Below are positions 45,359 to 53,721 of a stretch of DNA of 64,000 nucleotides, one piece after another. Location: the NCBI GenBank assembly GCA_001898185.1, contig MKTI01000004.1, positions 186,001 through 250,000 of the forward strand. Direction: 5' to 3'. Every line of letters starts with the position of its first letter. Within the stretch, counting starts at the first letter, position 1. The position numbers and the translations under genes are program-made. The stretch comes from Cellulomonas sp. 73-145. Lineage in GTDB: Bacteria > Actinomycetota > Actinomycetes > Actinomycetales > Cellulomonadaceae. The notes under the pieces were generated by a model, which worked only from the letters and a program-made list of their open reading frames with translations, did not search any database and was not told where the DNA came from.

Positions 45359-46075
45359 TCACGGGGCCGGGCGGTGGCCCTCCCCCGGTGCAGCGCCCTC
45401 GTCGGGCTGCGGGTCGTCGCCCGCGGTGAGGACCGGCGCCAGCTCGGCGGCCAGCTCCTGGTGCGACCGACCCTGGGCCAGCTGGTCGTGCAGCTGGGCC
45501 CACAGCCCGAAGCCGCCCAGCTCCCGGCGCTCGATGCGGCCGGCCAGCTGGGCGACGTAGTCGCGCTCGGCCTTGAGCATCGCGATCCGGTAGGTCAGCT
45601 CGACGACGAACAGCTCCGGCAGCCGGCTGACGACGTCGCCGGCCGCGAGCGCCTCGCGCTCGGTCAGATCGGCGTCCAGGCGTGCGAGCCGCTGCTGCAG
45701 CAGCCGGGCGGCGTCCGGCGGCGGCAGCATGGCGAGCAGCGAGAGGCCCGTCTCGAAGGCCGGGTACTCCTTGACCGGCTGCGCGATCAGCTCGCGCAAC
45801 CAGGCATCCGTCTCCTGGCGGCCCGCCGGCGTGATCGCGTAGACGATCCGCTCCGGCCGGTTGCCCTCGCGCTCGGTGCGCTCGACCTCGATCAGGTCCT
45901 TCTTCACCAGCTGCTGGATGACGGAGTACAGCGACCCGAAGTTGAGCCGGATGCTGTCCTCCTTGCCGCGCTCGCGCAGCGTGGTGGTGATCTCGTACGG
46001 GTACATCGGGCGCTCCCAGAGGCAGGCGAGCACCGCCAACGCCAACGGGTTCGACACGGGCCTGGTGGCCATCAC
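45359..46075 (-). CDS. PadR family transcriptional regulator
   Basis: A 238-residue winged-helix regulator. The PadR N-terminal domain is clear: LACLWERPMYPYEITTTLRERGKEDSIRLNFGSLYSVIQQLVKKDLIEVERTEREGNRPERIVYAITPAGR. A Vir-like helical C-terminal domain (about 100-210) mediates dimerisation. PadR repressors often control ABC exporters of toxic compounds, and the exporter genes follow 229 bp downstream in the same direction. GTG 46075 and ATG 46072 are both possible, with GGAGG 6 bp before the GTG and 9 bp before the ATG. A symmetric dyad lies just upstream at 46086-46103. Confidence 0.91.
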   Translation of the reverse strand: MMATRPVSNPLALAVLACLWERPMYPYEITTTLRERGKEDSIRLNFGSLYSVIQQLVKKDLIEVERTEREGNRPERIVYAITPAGRQETDAWLRELIAQPVKEYPAFETGLSLLAMLPPPDAARLLQQRLARLDADLTEREALAAGDVVSRLPELFVVELTYRIAMLKAERDYVAQLAGRIERRELGGFGLWAQLHDQLAQGRSHQELAAELAPVLTAGDDPQPDEGAAPGEGHRPAP

Positions 46076-46085
46076 TCACCTCCGG

Positions 46086-46103
46086 ATACTCGCCCCAGAG
46101 TAT
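46086..46103. promoter_or_regulatory. Inverted repeat upstream of padR, candidate autoregulatory operator
   Basis: ATACTC-GCCCCA-GAGTAT has perfect 6-bp arms and lies between the divergent padR and chemoreceptor genes, 10 bp from the padR start. This spacing fits repressor binding over the core promoter. Confidence 0.55.
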
Positions 46104-46225
46104 TTGCGATCGGGTAGTGGCGCAAGACCCTCCGCGCGATTCCACATGGAGGGGTCGACCCGGCCGATGAGAAGGACGCGACACCCCGACGGGTGATCGA
46201 CGGCCCGTCCCGCCCAGGAGTCACC

Positions 46226-47749
46226 ATGACAGCCTCCGTCCTCCCCCTGCCGGCGTCGGCCTCCCCGGCGCGCACCAGGTCAGCGTCCGCAGCAGGCCTC
46301 TGGGCCGCCCCGGTCGTCGCGGTCGCCGGCGGCGTGGTCGCGCAGCTGGTCGGACCTCCGGCGTCCTGGATCGCCGTCGCCGTGGGCGGCGTGCTCGCCC
46401 TCGCGCTGGCGTTCCGGTCCGCGGCCGCCACTCGCCGCTCCGTCGCCGCCCTGGAGGAGCTCGGCCGCGCCGGCACCGCCGGGGACTTCAGGCGCGTGGC
46501 GGAGACGGACGGCACCGGCGTCACCAGGCTGGTGCGCGACGCGTTCAAGCGGCTGACGGACCCGATGAGCGCCATCACCCCGGAGATCTCGCTGCTGACG
46601 ATCGCCGGCGAGGAGCTCGGCATCATCGGCCAGACCATCACGGAGGGCGCTCGCGGCACCAGCGAGCAGGCGAGCCGCATCGAGCGGTCGGCCCGGGAGG
46701 TGTCCACCAACGTCTCCACCGTCGCGGCCGCCACCGAGGAGCTGCGGACGTCGATCAGCGAGATCGCCAAGACCACGTCCAACGCCTCGCACGTCGCCCG
46801 TGAGGCCGTCGGCTCCGTCGCCGCCGCCTCGCAGACCATCACCGTGCTCGGCGAGTCCACCGCTCGCATCGGGGAGATCATCAAGGCGATCACCTCGATC
46901 GCCGGCCAGACGAACCTGCTGGCGCTGAACGCCACCATCGAGGCCGCCCGTGCCGGTGAGGCCGGCAAGGGCTTCTCCGTCGTGGCCGCCGAGGTGAAGA
47001 GCCTGGCCCAGGAGACGTCGAAGGCCACCGAGACGATCACCGACATGCTGAGCCGCATCCAGGCGGACTCCCACGAGGCCGTCACGGCGATGGCGGACGT
47101 CAGCCGGGTGATCGACGAGATCTGCGAGTCGCAGCTGACCATCTCCTCCGCCGTCGAGCAGCAGACGACCGTCACGCACGAGCTCAGCCAGACGGCGCAG
47201 GGCGTGTCCGACGAGGCCGAGGCGATCGCCGGTGCGATCGCGACCGTCGTCGACCTCGCCACGGTGAACGCGGACGCCGCGGCACGCAGCGCCGTCGCCG
47301 TCGGCGAGCTGACCCGGATGGGCACGGCGATGTCCCGGGAGACCAGCGGTCTGACGCTGACGACCGTCGAGGAGACCGGCTACTTCGACATCAGCTGGGA
47401 TCGCACGCAGAACCGCCTGTCCGACGTCTGCGTCGGCATGTGGAGCAAGGCGACCTGCGACGACTACGTGCGCGTGCTGTCCGCCGCCTACCGCGAGAAC
47501 CGCCCCGGCTGGACCTTCCTGGTGGACTTCAGCGCCCACCCGGCCCAGGCCGAGCAGGTGCAGCGCACCCACGAGGCGATGATGGCCGAGGCCGTGAAGA
47601 ACGGGCTGACGTGGTGCGCGTTCATCGCGTCCAACCCGCTGGTCGCGATCCAGATGCAGCGGCTGTCGGCCAAGACCGGCTTCCCGGTGACGTACGTCGC
47701 CACCCGCGAGGAGGCGCTGGCCGTCCTGGCCAAGCAGCAGGCCGCCTGA
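46226..47749 (+). CDS. Methyl-accepting chemotaxis protein with C-terminal STAS/SpoIIAA-like domain
   Basis: A 507-residue chemoreceptor. Two closely spaced transmembrane helices (about residues 24-62) leave no room for a periplasmic ligand-binding domain. A short HAMP-like region is followed by the MCP signalling hairpin (about 110-385), whose CheA/CheW-binding tip [41 protein letters not shown] is fully conserved. The last 120 residues (about 388-507, [18 protein letters not shown] onward) do not belong to a normal MCP; alternating strands and helices ending [16 protein letters not shown] resemble the SpoIIAA-like/STAS fold. Such a C-terminus would sense a cytoplasmic signal (inference). 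An AGGAG site precedes ATG 46226. Confidence 0.85.
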   Translation: MTASVLPLPASASPARTRSASAAGLWAAPVVAVAGGVVAQLVGPPASWIAVAVGGVLALALAFRSAAATRRSVAALEELGRAGTAGDFRRVAETDGTGVTRLVRDAFKRLTDPMSAITPEISLLTIAGEELGIIGQTITEGARGTSEQASRIERSAREVSTNVSTVAAATEELRTSISEIAKTTSNASHVAREAVGSVAAASQTITVLGESTARIGEIIKAITSIAGQTNLLALNATIEAARAGEAGKGFSVVAAEVKSLAQETSKATETITDMLSRIQADSHEAVTAMADVSRVIDEICESQLTISSAVEQQTTVTHELSQTAQGVSDEAEAIAGAIATVVDLATVNADAAARSAVAVGELTRMGTAMSRETSGLTLTTVEETGYFDISWDRTQNRLSDVCVGMWSKATCDDYVRVLSAAYRENRPGWTFLVDFSAHPAQAEQVQRTHEAMMAEAVKNGLTWCAFIASNPLVAIQMQRLSAKTGFPVTYVATREEALAVLAKQQAA

Positions 47750-47770
47750 CGTGAGGACGGCCGCACTGCG

Positions 47771-48346
47771 CTAAGCCAGACCGACCGCGCCGCCCGCGGC
47801 TCGCCGCTCGGCCAGGTGCCGGACCAGGCGGGCGCACGCGAGGCGGCCGGCCTGCTCGGCGGGCCACGTCGCCGCGGCGGCGGCATCGGCGGCATCGGCG
47901 GCGGACGGCACCACCACCGCCGGCCGCCCGCCGACGTCGTCGACAGGTGAGCCCCCGACGACGATCGTCGCGTCGACCATCGAGGCCGGCAGGGCGGCGG
48001 ATCCCGGCTTGCGGACCGACACGCAGATCGCGAACCCGGCACGCAGCGCCTCACCCGCCGCGCCGGCCAGGACGGCCGCCTCCCAGGCACCGAGCTGCTC
48101 GACGACCAGGCCGATCACCCCCGTCGAACCGCCGCGCAGCGCGCTGGCCGCCAGGTCCCGCTGGTAGCCCAGCCGCTCGATCACCGACAGCACGTGGCGG
48201 GCGGTGGAGAGCGAGACCCCGTAGCGGTCGTTGAGCACCTTGGACACCGTCGACGTCGAGACGCCGGCTGCCGCGGCGACGTCCGCCATGGTGGGACGCC
48301 GGGCACGGCGAACCGCTGGGGCGGGCTCGGACAGGCAGGCCGACAC
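47771..48346 (-). CDS. Half-length LacI-family protein (DNA-binding domain plus N-terminal sensing half)
   Basis: A 191-residue LacI-type protein, against about 340 for the family. The helix-turn-helix (MADVAAAAGVSTSTVSKVLNDRYGVS, about 20-45) and hinge (LGYQRDLAASALRGG) are intact, followed by the start of the periplasmic-binding-protein-like fold (GVIGLVVEQLGAWEAAVLAGAAGEALRAGFAICV). The protein ends by stop codon in the middle of that fold, after LVRHLAERRAAGG, lacking the whole C-terminal subdomain. No sequence resembling the missing part follows (the convergent chemoreceptor ends 21 bp away). GTG 48346 is 8 bp after the SDR stop; ATG 48289 is an alternative. It may compete with or titrate the full LacI at 57075, or be a decaying gene. 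Confidence 0.75.
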   Translation of the reverse strand: MSACLSEPAPAVRRARRPTMADVAAAAGVSTSTVSKVLNDRYGVSLSTARHVLSVIERLGYQRDLAASALRGGSTGVIGLVVEQLGAWEAAVLAGAAGEALRAGFAICVSVRKPGSAALPASMVDATIVVGGSPVDDVGGRPAVVVPSAADAADAAAAATWPAEQAGRLACARLVRHLAERRAAGGAVGLA

Positions 48347-48354
48347 CAGGGCAC

Positions 48355-49098
48355 CTAGACCTGGCTGAGCCCGCCGTCGGCGACCAGCTCCGCGCCCGCG
48401 ACGAAGCTGCTCTCGTCGCTCGCGAGGAACAGTGCCGCCGCGGCGATCTCGTCGACGTGACCGATCCGCCCGACCGGGACGGCCGCCGCGATGGAACTGA
48501 TCGCGGCCTCCCCGCCGACGTAGTCGGAGAAGCCCTCGGACAGCGTCGGGCCGGGGCTCAGTGCGTTGACGCGGATGCGCCGGTCGCGCAGCTCCGCCGT
48601 CAGCGTCCGGGCGAACGACCGGACGGCCGCCTTGCTCGCGTTGTACACGCCGTGGCCGGGATCGCCGTTGCTGCCGGAGATCGACGAGACCAGGACGATC
48701 GTGGCGCCGTCGGCCATCAGCGGCAGCAGGCTCTGCACGGTGAGGAACGTGCCGCGCACGTTGAGGTCGGCGACGGCGTCGAAGTGCGCAGGGGTCATCT
48801 CGGCCAGCGGCACCTCGCTGCCGCCGCCGGCGTTGGCGACGAGGACGTCGAGCGGGCGACCGAGCGCCGCGACGGCGTCCGCGAGGCCGAGGGCACCCTC
48901 GACGGCGCCCGCATCGGCCAGCACACCGCTCGCCTGCGAGCCCAGCGCCGCCACCGCCGCGTCGAGCCGGCCGGGCCTCCGCCCGGTGATCACCACGCGG
49001 GCACCCTCGGCGACGAACCGCCGCGCGAAGGCGAACCCGATCCCGGCCGTCGCACCGGTCACCACCGCGGTCCGCCCCTCGAGGCGGTGGCCGTTCAC
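48355..49098 (-). CDS. Short-chain dehydrogenase/reductase (SDR), paralog of 52975-53721
   Basis: A 247-residue classical SDR using NAD(P). Cofactor motif TGATAGIG (about residues 13-20), NNAG-region VLVANAGGG, and catalytic Ser (VSSISGS), Tyr-Lys (VYNASK) are present, with the C-terminal FVAGAELVADGGLSQV. It is closest to glucose-1-dehydrogenase/3-oxoacyl-reductase-like enzymes; substrate unknown. GTG 49098 overlaps the GH3 stop by GTGA (49095-49098), so translation is coupled. It is clearly related to the SDR at 52975, sharing long identical stretches (TLTAELRDRRIR; LFLASDESSFVAGAELV). Confidence 0.9.
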   Translation of the reverse strand: MNGHRLEGRTAVVTGATAGIGFAFARRFVAEGARVVITGRRPGRLDAAVAALGSQASGVLADAGAVEGALGLADAVAALGRPLDVLVANAGGGSEVPLAEMTPAHFDAVADLNVRGTFLTVQSLLPLMADGATIVLVSSISGSNGDPGHGVYNASKAAVRSFARTLTAELRDRRIRVNALSPGPTLSEGFSDYVGGEAAISSIAAAVPVGRIGHVDEIAAAALFLASDESSFVAGAELVADGGLSQV

Positions 49099-51464
49099 GA
49101 CCGCTCCACGGTGGTGGTCACCCAGCGCGGATCCCCGGTGGTGACGGCGTGCACGGGGCCGACCAGCTCGACCACGGCCTCGGTCTCGCGCTGGTCGCAC
49201 GCGGGGCCGACCCACAGCTCGACCGTGCCCGGCTCCACCACCCGGCGCAGGTCGACGCCGCTGAACGCGAGCCGCGTGGTCGGCACCGCCAGGTGCACGG
49301 TCGCGGACTGGCCGGCGTCGAGCGTGACGCGGGCGTAGCCGAGCAGCTGTGCCACCGGCCGGACCACGGATGCCACCGGGTCCCGGCCGTACAGCTGCAC
49401 CACGTCGGTGCCCGCCACGGTCCCGGTGTTGCTCACCCGCACGGAGACCTCCAGCGTGCCGGTCGTCTCGACGGTCGCGGTGGCGACCGCGAGCGCCTCG
49501 TGCCGGAAGGTCGTGTACGAGAGGCCGAACCCGAAGGAGCGGACCGGCGTCGGGTCGACGCTGGACACGTCGGACGTCCCGGCCAGGCGTGCGCGCAGGT
49601 ACGTCGTCGGCTGCGAGCCGGCCGACCGCGGCAGGCTGACGGGCAGGCGTCCCGACGGGTTGACCCCTCCGGTGAGCACCTGGGCGATCGCGGTGGCGCC
49701 CTTCTCGCCGGGGAAGAAGGCCTGCACCACGCCTGCGCAGGAGTCGAGCGCCCAGCCGGTCGCGTACGGCCGGCCGGTGACCAGCACCAGCACCACGGGT
49801 GTCCCGGTCGCCAGGACCGCCTCGACCAGGGCCCGCTGCACCCCCGGCAGCTCGAGCGACTCGACGTCGCAGGCCTCCCCGGAGGTGCCCCGGCCGAACA
49901 GCCCGGCCTGGTCGCCCACCACCACGACGGCGACGTCGGCCTCTGTGGCCAGCCGCACGGCGTCACCGAAGCCCGAGCGGTCGTCGCCGCTGACGTCGCA
50001 CCCCGGCGCGAAGGTCACCTCGGCGCCGAGCTGCGCCCGGACGGCGTCCAGCACCGTCGGCGTCTCGATGCCGAGCGGCACCTCGGGCCGCTTGTCCAGC
50101 ACGTGGTTGGCGAAGGAGTAGCAGCCGAACAGCGCCGTGGCACGGTCGGCGTTCGGCCCGATCACCGCCACCCGCCCCGGTGCGCGGAGCGGCAGCGTGC
50201 CGTCGTTCGCCAGCAGCACCACCGACTCCTGCGCCAGCTGCAGCGCGAGCGCCCGGTGCTCCGGCGGGTCGACCGAGGGCGGCGGCGCGGAGGTCGGCTC
50301 GTCGAACCGCTCGTCCAGCAGGCCGAGGTCCGCCTTCTGCCGCAGCACCCGCTCGACCGCGCGGTCGACCAGGCCGACGTCGACAGCCCCCGCCCGCACC
50401 GCCTCCGCGAGCGGTGTGCCGTACGCGTTGCCGGTCGGCAGCTCGACGTCCACCCCGGCGGTCAGCGCGAGCCGGGCGGCGTCGGCCAGACCGCTCGCCA
50501 TGCCGTGCAGCGACGCGAGGAACGCGATGCCGAAGTAGTCGGCGACCACCACACCGTCGAACCCCCAGGTGTCGCGCAGCAGGCCGGTGAGCCGTTCGCG
50601 GTCGGCCGCGGCGGGCACCCCGTCGACGTCCGCGTAGGAGTGCATGACGGAGCGCGCGCCGCCGTCGAGCACGGCCATCTCGAACGGCGGGAGCAGCACG
50701 TCGGCGACCTCCCGCGGACCGACGTGCACGGGGGCCAGGTTCCGCCCGGCCTGCGACGACGAGTACCCGACGAAGTGCTTGAGGGTCGCGACGACGCCGG
50801 CCCGCTGCAGCCCGCGCACGTAGCCGGTGCCGATCGTGCCCACCAGGTACGGGTCCTCGCCGATGCACTCCTCGACCCGTCCCCACCGGGCGTCCCGCAC
50901 CACGTCGAGCACCGGCGCGAGCCCCTGGTGCACACCCAGCGACCGCATCGTCGTGCCGATCGCCGTCGCCATCCGCTCGACGAGGTCGGGGTCGAACGAG
51001 GCGCCCCACGACAGCGGTGCGGGGAACGTCGTCGCCCGCCAGGCCGCCAGCCCGGTCAGGCACTCCTCGTGCACGATCGCCGGGATGCCGAGCCGGGTGC
51101 TCTCCACCAGCCACCGCTGCCGTTCCCGCAACCGCGGCGCCGCCTCGGCCGGCTCCACCGGCGCGGTGCCGTAGAACCGTGTGATCTGGCCGATCCCGTC
51201 GCGCGCGAACTCCTCGAACGGTGGCGGCGCGTCGAGCATCGCGCCCTGCAGGGGCGCCACGCCGTCGCCGGCCCCGGCGTCCACCCACACGCCCTGGAGC
51301 TGGGCGAGCTTCTCCTCGAGCGTCATGTCCGCGACCAGCGCGGCGACCCGCGCCTCGACCGGTGCTGCCTGCTGCTTGACCACGTCGTCCCGCCTCGTCT
51401 GCATCTGCCCGGTGCCGGTGCGGGGCGGCCGGGGGGTCGGCTGCCCCGCACCGACGGTTCTCAC
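49095..51464 (-). CDS. GH3 family beta-xylosidase/beta-glucosidase
   Basis: A 789-residue glycoside hydrolase. The barrel domain has MTLEEKLAQLQG, IPAIVHEECLTGL, LKHFVGYSSSQAGRNLAPVHV and the nucleophile aspartate at about D309 in VVVADYFGIAFL, the pattern of beta-xylosidase-type GH3 enzymes. The second domain holds VVVVGDQAGLFGRGTSGEACDVESLELPG, and a Fn3-like C-terminus carries FGFGLSYTTF. There is no signal peptide, so it acts on imported oligosaccharides. GTG 51464 overlaps the tautomerase stop (GTGA); ATG 51404 is an alternative start. Central enzyme of the operon, together with the intracellular GH10. Confidence 0.92.
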   Translation of the reverse strand: MRTVGAGQPTPRPPRTGTGQMQTRRDDVVKQQAAPVEARVAALVADMTLEEKLAQLQGVWVDAGAGDGVAPLQGAMLDAPPPFEEFARDGIGQITRFYGTAPVEPAEAAPRLRERQRWLVESTRLGIPAIVHEECLTGLAAWRATTFPAPLSWGASFDPDLVERMATAIGTTMRSLGVHQGLAPVLDVVRDARWGRVEECIGEDPYLVGTIGTGYVRGLQRAGVVATLKHFVGYSSSQAGRNLAPVHVGPREVADVLLPPFEMAVLDGGARSVMHSYADVDGVPAAADRERLTGLLRDTWGFDGVVVADYFGIAFLASLHGMASGLADAARLALTAGVDVELPTGNAYGTPLAEAVRAGAVDVGLVDRAVERVLRQKADLGLLDERFDEPTSAPPPSVDPPEHRALALQLAQESVVLLANDGTLPLRAPGRVAVIGPNADRATALFGCYSFANHVLDKRPEVPLGIETPTVLDAVRAQLGAEVTFAPGCDVSGDDRSGFGDAVRLATEADVAVVVVGDQAGLFGRGTSGEACDVESLELPGVQRALVEAVLATGTPVVLVLVTGRPYATGWALDSCAGVVQAFFPGEKGATAIAQVLTGGVNPSGRLPVSLPRSAGSQPTTYLRARLAGTSDVSSVDPTPVRSFGFGLSYTTFRHEALAVATATVETTGTLEVSVRVSNTGTVAGTDVVQLYGRDPVASVVRPVAQLLGYARVTLDAGQSATVHLAVPTTRLAFSGVDLRRVVEPGTVELWVGPACDQRETEAVVELVGPVHAVTTGDPRWVTTTVERS

Positions 51465-51835
51465 GGGGTGCGCGCTCCGCGCGCGCCGGGGTACCAGTCC
51501 TCGAGCCCGTTCTCGGTGACCGCGATGAACACGTCGCTCGGTCGCACACCGAGCGCCTCGAGCCGTCGGGCGACCGCGTCGTACATCCGCTCCTTGGTCG
51601 CCGCGTCGTACATGCGGACCATGAGGATCCGCACGAACACCACGTCCTGGCGGTCGCCGCCCAGGTGGTGCGGGTCGGCGATCAGGTGGTCGGCCGGCAG
51701 CGGGTGGATCACCTGGAACCGGTCCTCGGCGTCCATCCCGAGGCCTTCCACCAGGCCGGCGTTGACCGCGTCGGCGTAGGCCAGCCGCGTCTCGACGGGG
51801 ACGGTCTCGGCGATCTCGATCGTGACCAGGGGCAT
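51461..51835 (-). CDS. Tautomerase-superfamily protein resembling malonate semialdehyde decarboxylase
   Basis: A 124-residue protein with the N-terminal catalytic proline of the tautomerase superfamily (MPLVTIEIAETV). Length and segments DRFQVIHPLPADHLI, VVFVRILMVRMYDAATKE and DVFIAVTENGLEDWYPGA match malonate semialdehyde decarboxylase-like (Tautomerase_2) proteins. Of the residues described for that enzyme, Pro1, Asp37 and Arg73 (numbering without Met) align with P2, D38 and R74 here; the second arginine is replaced by Tyr76, so decarboxylase activity is doubtful. ATG 51835 shares bases with the preceding stop (TGATG). Substrate unknown; the setting suggests a sugar-derived oxo compound. 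Confidence 0.82.
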   Translation of the reverse strand: MPLVTIEIAETVPVETRLAYADAVNAGLVEGLGMDAEDRFQVIHPLPADHLIADPHHLGGDRQDVVFVRILMVRMYDAATKERMYDAVARRLEALGVRPSDVFIAVTENGLEDWYPGARGARTP

Positions 51836-52908
51836 CAGGCCCACACCTCCTTGGCGACGCGCACGTCCGATCCGGTGCGCACGGACTCCTCGATGGCGAG
51901 GCCGATGGCGTGGTCCTGGCAGCCCTGCGCCAGCGGGTAGGGCTCGGGGCCCTCGTCGCGCACCCAGGCGCCGACCGCGGTCAGCAGGGACGCCACGGCG
52001 ATGTCGTCCTCGGACAGGCGGGTGCCGGTCCACGGGTTGCGGTAGACGACGCGTCCGTCGAAGGACGTGTGCACCACCTCGTTGCCCTCGAGGTTCATGT
52101 CCACCCCGGTCCGGCGGTACACGATCGGCGAGGTGACCACCGCGCCGTCGGTCAGCCGGGTGACCGTGTCGTCGACGATCTCGCCGAGCGAGCCGCGCAC
52201 GACGATGCGCCGGGCGAGCAGCGGGTTCCACCACTGGTTCTCGACGAAGTCGTACAGCCCCAGGCGGCCGTCCCCGAAGTCGAGCGTCGCGATCGTCGTC
52301 GTCCGTGGCTGCGGCTGCGGGTCCGGCACCCAGCCGTCGAACGTCAGCGGGTCCGCCAGCGGCGCCCGGAACGCCCGGGCGTTGACCGTGACCTCGTCCA
52401 TGTCCACGTCCAGGAACGACCGGACCAGCGACACCGCGTGGTACAGGTGCGTCGAGGCGATCTCGACACTGTTGGGCCGGCCGACGACGCCCTGCCGGAC
52501 CAGCTCGAGCCGGGACGCGTGGCCCGGCATGAGCGTGTACTGCTCGCCGACCTGGACCAGGCCGGACGCACCGACCTCGTCCCACAGCGCCCGCAGGCCC
52601 TCCAGCTCCGGCGCGGGCGGCGTCTCGGCGTACACCGGCACCCCCGCAGCGACGAGCTGGCGGACGACGCCGGGCATCGCCGGCCACGACACCGCGGCGA
52701 CGACGAACTCCGGCCTGGCCGCGAGCGCCTCGTCGATCGACGTGACGGCGGGGACCCCCCACGTGGAGGTGATGCGCTCGGCCTCCGCCGCGTTCAGCGT
52801 GACGACGGCCACCACCTGCAGCCGCTCGGGGAGGGCCTTGGCCATCCGGATGTGGAACTGGGAGCGCCACCCGCTCCCGACGACGGCGAACCTGACTGGA
52901 CCCGACAC
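51835..52908 (-). CDS. Gfo/Idh/MocA family oxidoreductase
   Basis: A 357-residue sugar dehydrogenase-type protein. The N-terminal Rossmann motif FAVVGSGWRSQFHIRMAKALP (about 7-27) binds NAD(P), and a C-terminal Gfo/Idh domain with an open beta-sheet follows (VEIASTHLYHAVSLVRSFLDVD; TIATLDFGDGRLGLYDF). The usual EKP motif is replaced by AETPPAP. These enzymes oxidise or epimerise sugars and glycosides, including C3 oxidation before cleavage. The gene is embedded between an SDR and a tautomerase in the sugar operon. GTG 52908 has a GAGAGGAAG site 8 bp upstream. Confidence 0.88.
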   Translation of the reverse strand: MSGPVRFAVVGSGWRSQFHIRMAKALPERLQVVAVVTLNAAEAERITSTWGVPAVTSIDEALAARPEFVVAAVSWPAMPGVVRQLVAAGVPVYAETPPAPELEGLRALWDEVGASGLVQVGEQYTLMPGHASRLELVRQGVVGRPNSVEIASTHLYHAVSLVRSFLDVDMDEVTVNARAFRAPLADPLTFDGWVPDPQPQPRTTTIATLDFGDGRLGLYDFVENQWWNPLLARRIVVRGSLGEIVDDTVTRLTDGAVVTSPIVYRRTGVDMNLEGNEVVHTSFDGRVVYRNPWTGTRLSEDDIAVASLLTAVGAWVRDEGPEPYPLAQGCQDHAIGLAIEESVRTGSDVRVAKEVWA

Positions 52909-52974
52909 CAGACGTACTTCCTCTCGCTTCGTTGATAGGTGCCGCCCGAGGGCGGCGAACGGCCGACCCGCAGG

Positions 52975-53721
52975 TCAGACCTGGCTCATCCCGCCGTCGA
53001 CGACCAGCTCGGCCCCCGCCACGAAGCTCGACTCGTCGGAGGCGAGGAACAGCACCGCGGCTGCCACCTCCTCGGGCCGCCCCACGCGACCGACCGGGAT
53101 CTGGGCCACCACGGCCTGCTCCACGTCGTCCGATCCCTCGGTGAACGCGTCGAACGTGGCCGTCCTGGTCGGGCCCGGGCTCACCGCGTTGGCGCGGATG
53201 CGGCGGTCGCGGAGCTCGGCGGTCAGGGTGCGGGCGAGCGACCGGACGGCCGCCTTGGTCGCGTTGTAGACGGCGTGCCCGGGACCGCCGTTGTGCGCGG
53301 CGATCGAGGCGGTCAGCACGATCGACCCGCCGTCGCGCATCAGCGGCACCAGCCGCTGCACCGTGAAGAAGGTGCCGCGGAAGTTCAGGTCGCTCACCCG
53401 GTGGAACTGATCGACCGTCGTGTCGACCACCGTCGTGGCGGCGACGTCCCGGCCGGCGTTGGCCACCAGCACGTCGACCGGTCGGCCCAGCGCCCGGACG
53501 GTGGCCGCGAGCCGCTCGAGGTCGTCGGGGTCGCTCGCGTCGTTGAGGACGCCGGTGACCCGTGGCCCCAGCTCGGCGACCACCACGTCGAGCTCGTCCT
53601 GCCGAGGGGCGGTGACCACCACGTCGGCACCCTCGGCGACGAAGCGGGCCGCGACGGCGCGCCCGATGCCCGCGGTCCCCGCCGTCACCACCGCGAGCCG
53701 CCCGTCGAGCAGGCCCGTCAC
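52975..53721 (-). CDS. Short-chain dehydrogenase/reductase (SDR), paralog of 48355-49098
   Basis: A 248-residue SDR. Catalytic SIAA...YNATK and VANAGRD are present, and the end FVAGAELVVDGGMSQV is nearly identical to the second SDR. Odd: the glycine motif reads TAGTAGIG, so the first conserved Gly of TGxxxGIG is Ala, which may alter cofactor affinity. GTG 53721 overlaps the permease stop (GTGA at 53718-53721). It is followed after 66 bp by the Gfo/Idh gene. Substrate unknown. Confidence 0.9.
   Translation of the reverse strand: MTGLLDGRLAVVTAGTAGIGRAVAARFVAEGADVVVTAPRQDELDVVVAELGPRVTGVLNDASDPDDLERLAATVRALGRPVDVLVANAGRDVAATTVVDTTVDQFHRVSDLNFRGTFFTVQRLVPLMRDGGSIVLTASIAAHNGGPGHAVYNATKAAVRSLARTLTAELRDRRIRANAVSPGPTRTATFDAFTEGSDDVEQAVVAQIPVGRVGRPEEVAAAVLFLASDESSFVAGAELVVDGGMSQV

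Noticed and set aside
46163..46170. Flagellar sigma-28 type promoter (GCCGATGA) before the chemoreceptor gene
   Set aside because: Only the -10-like part fits; no convincing -35 at the right spacing.
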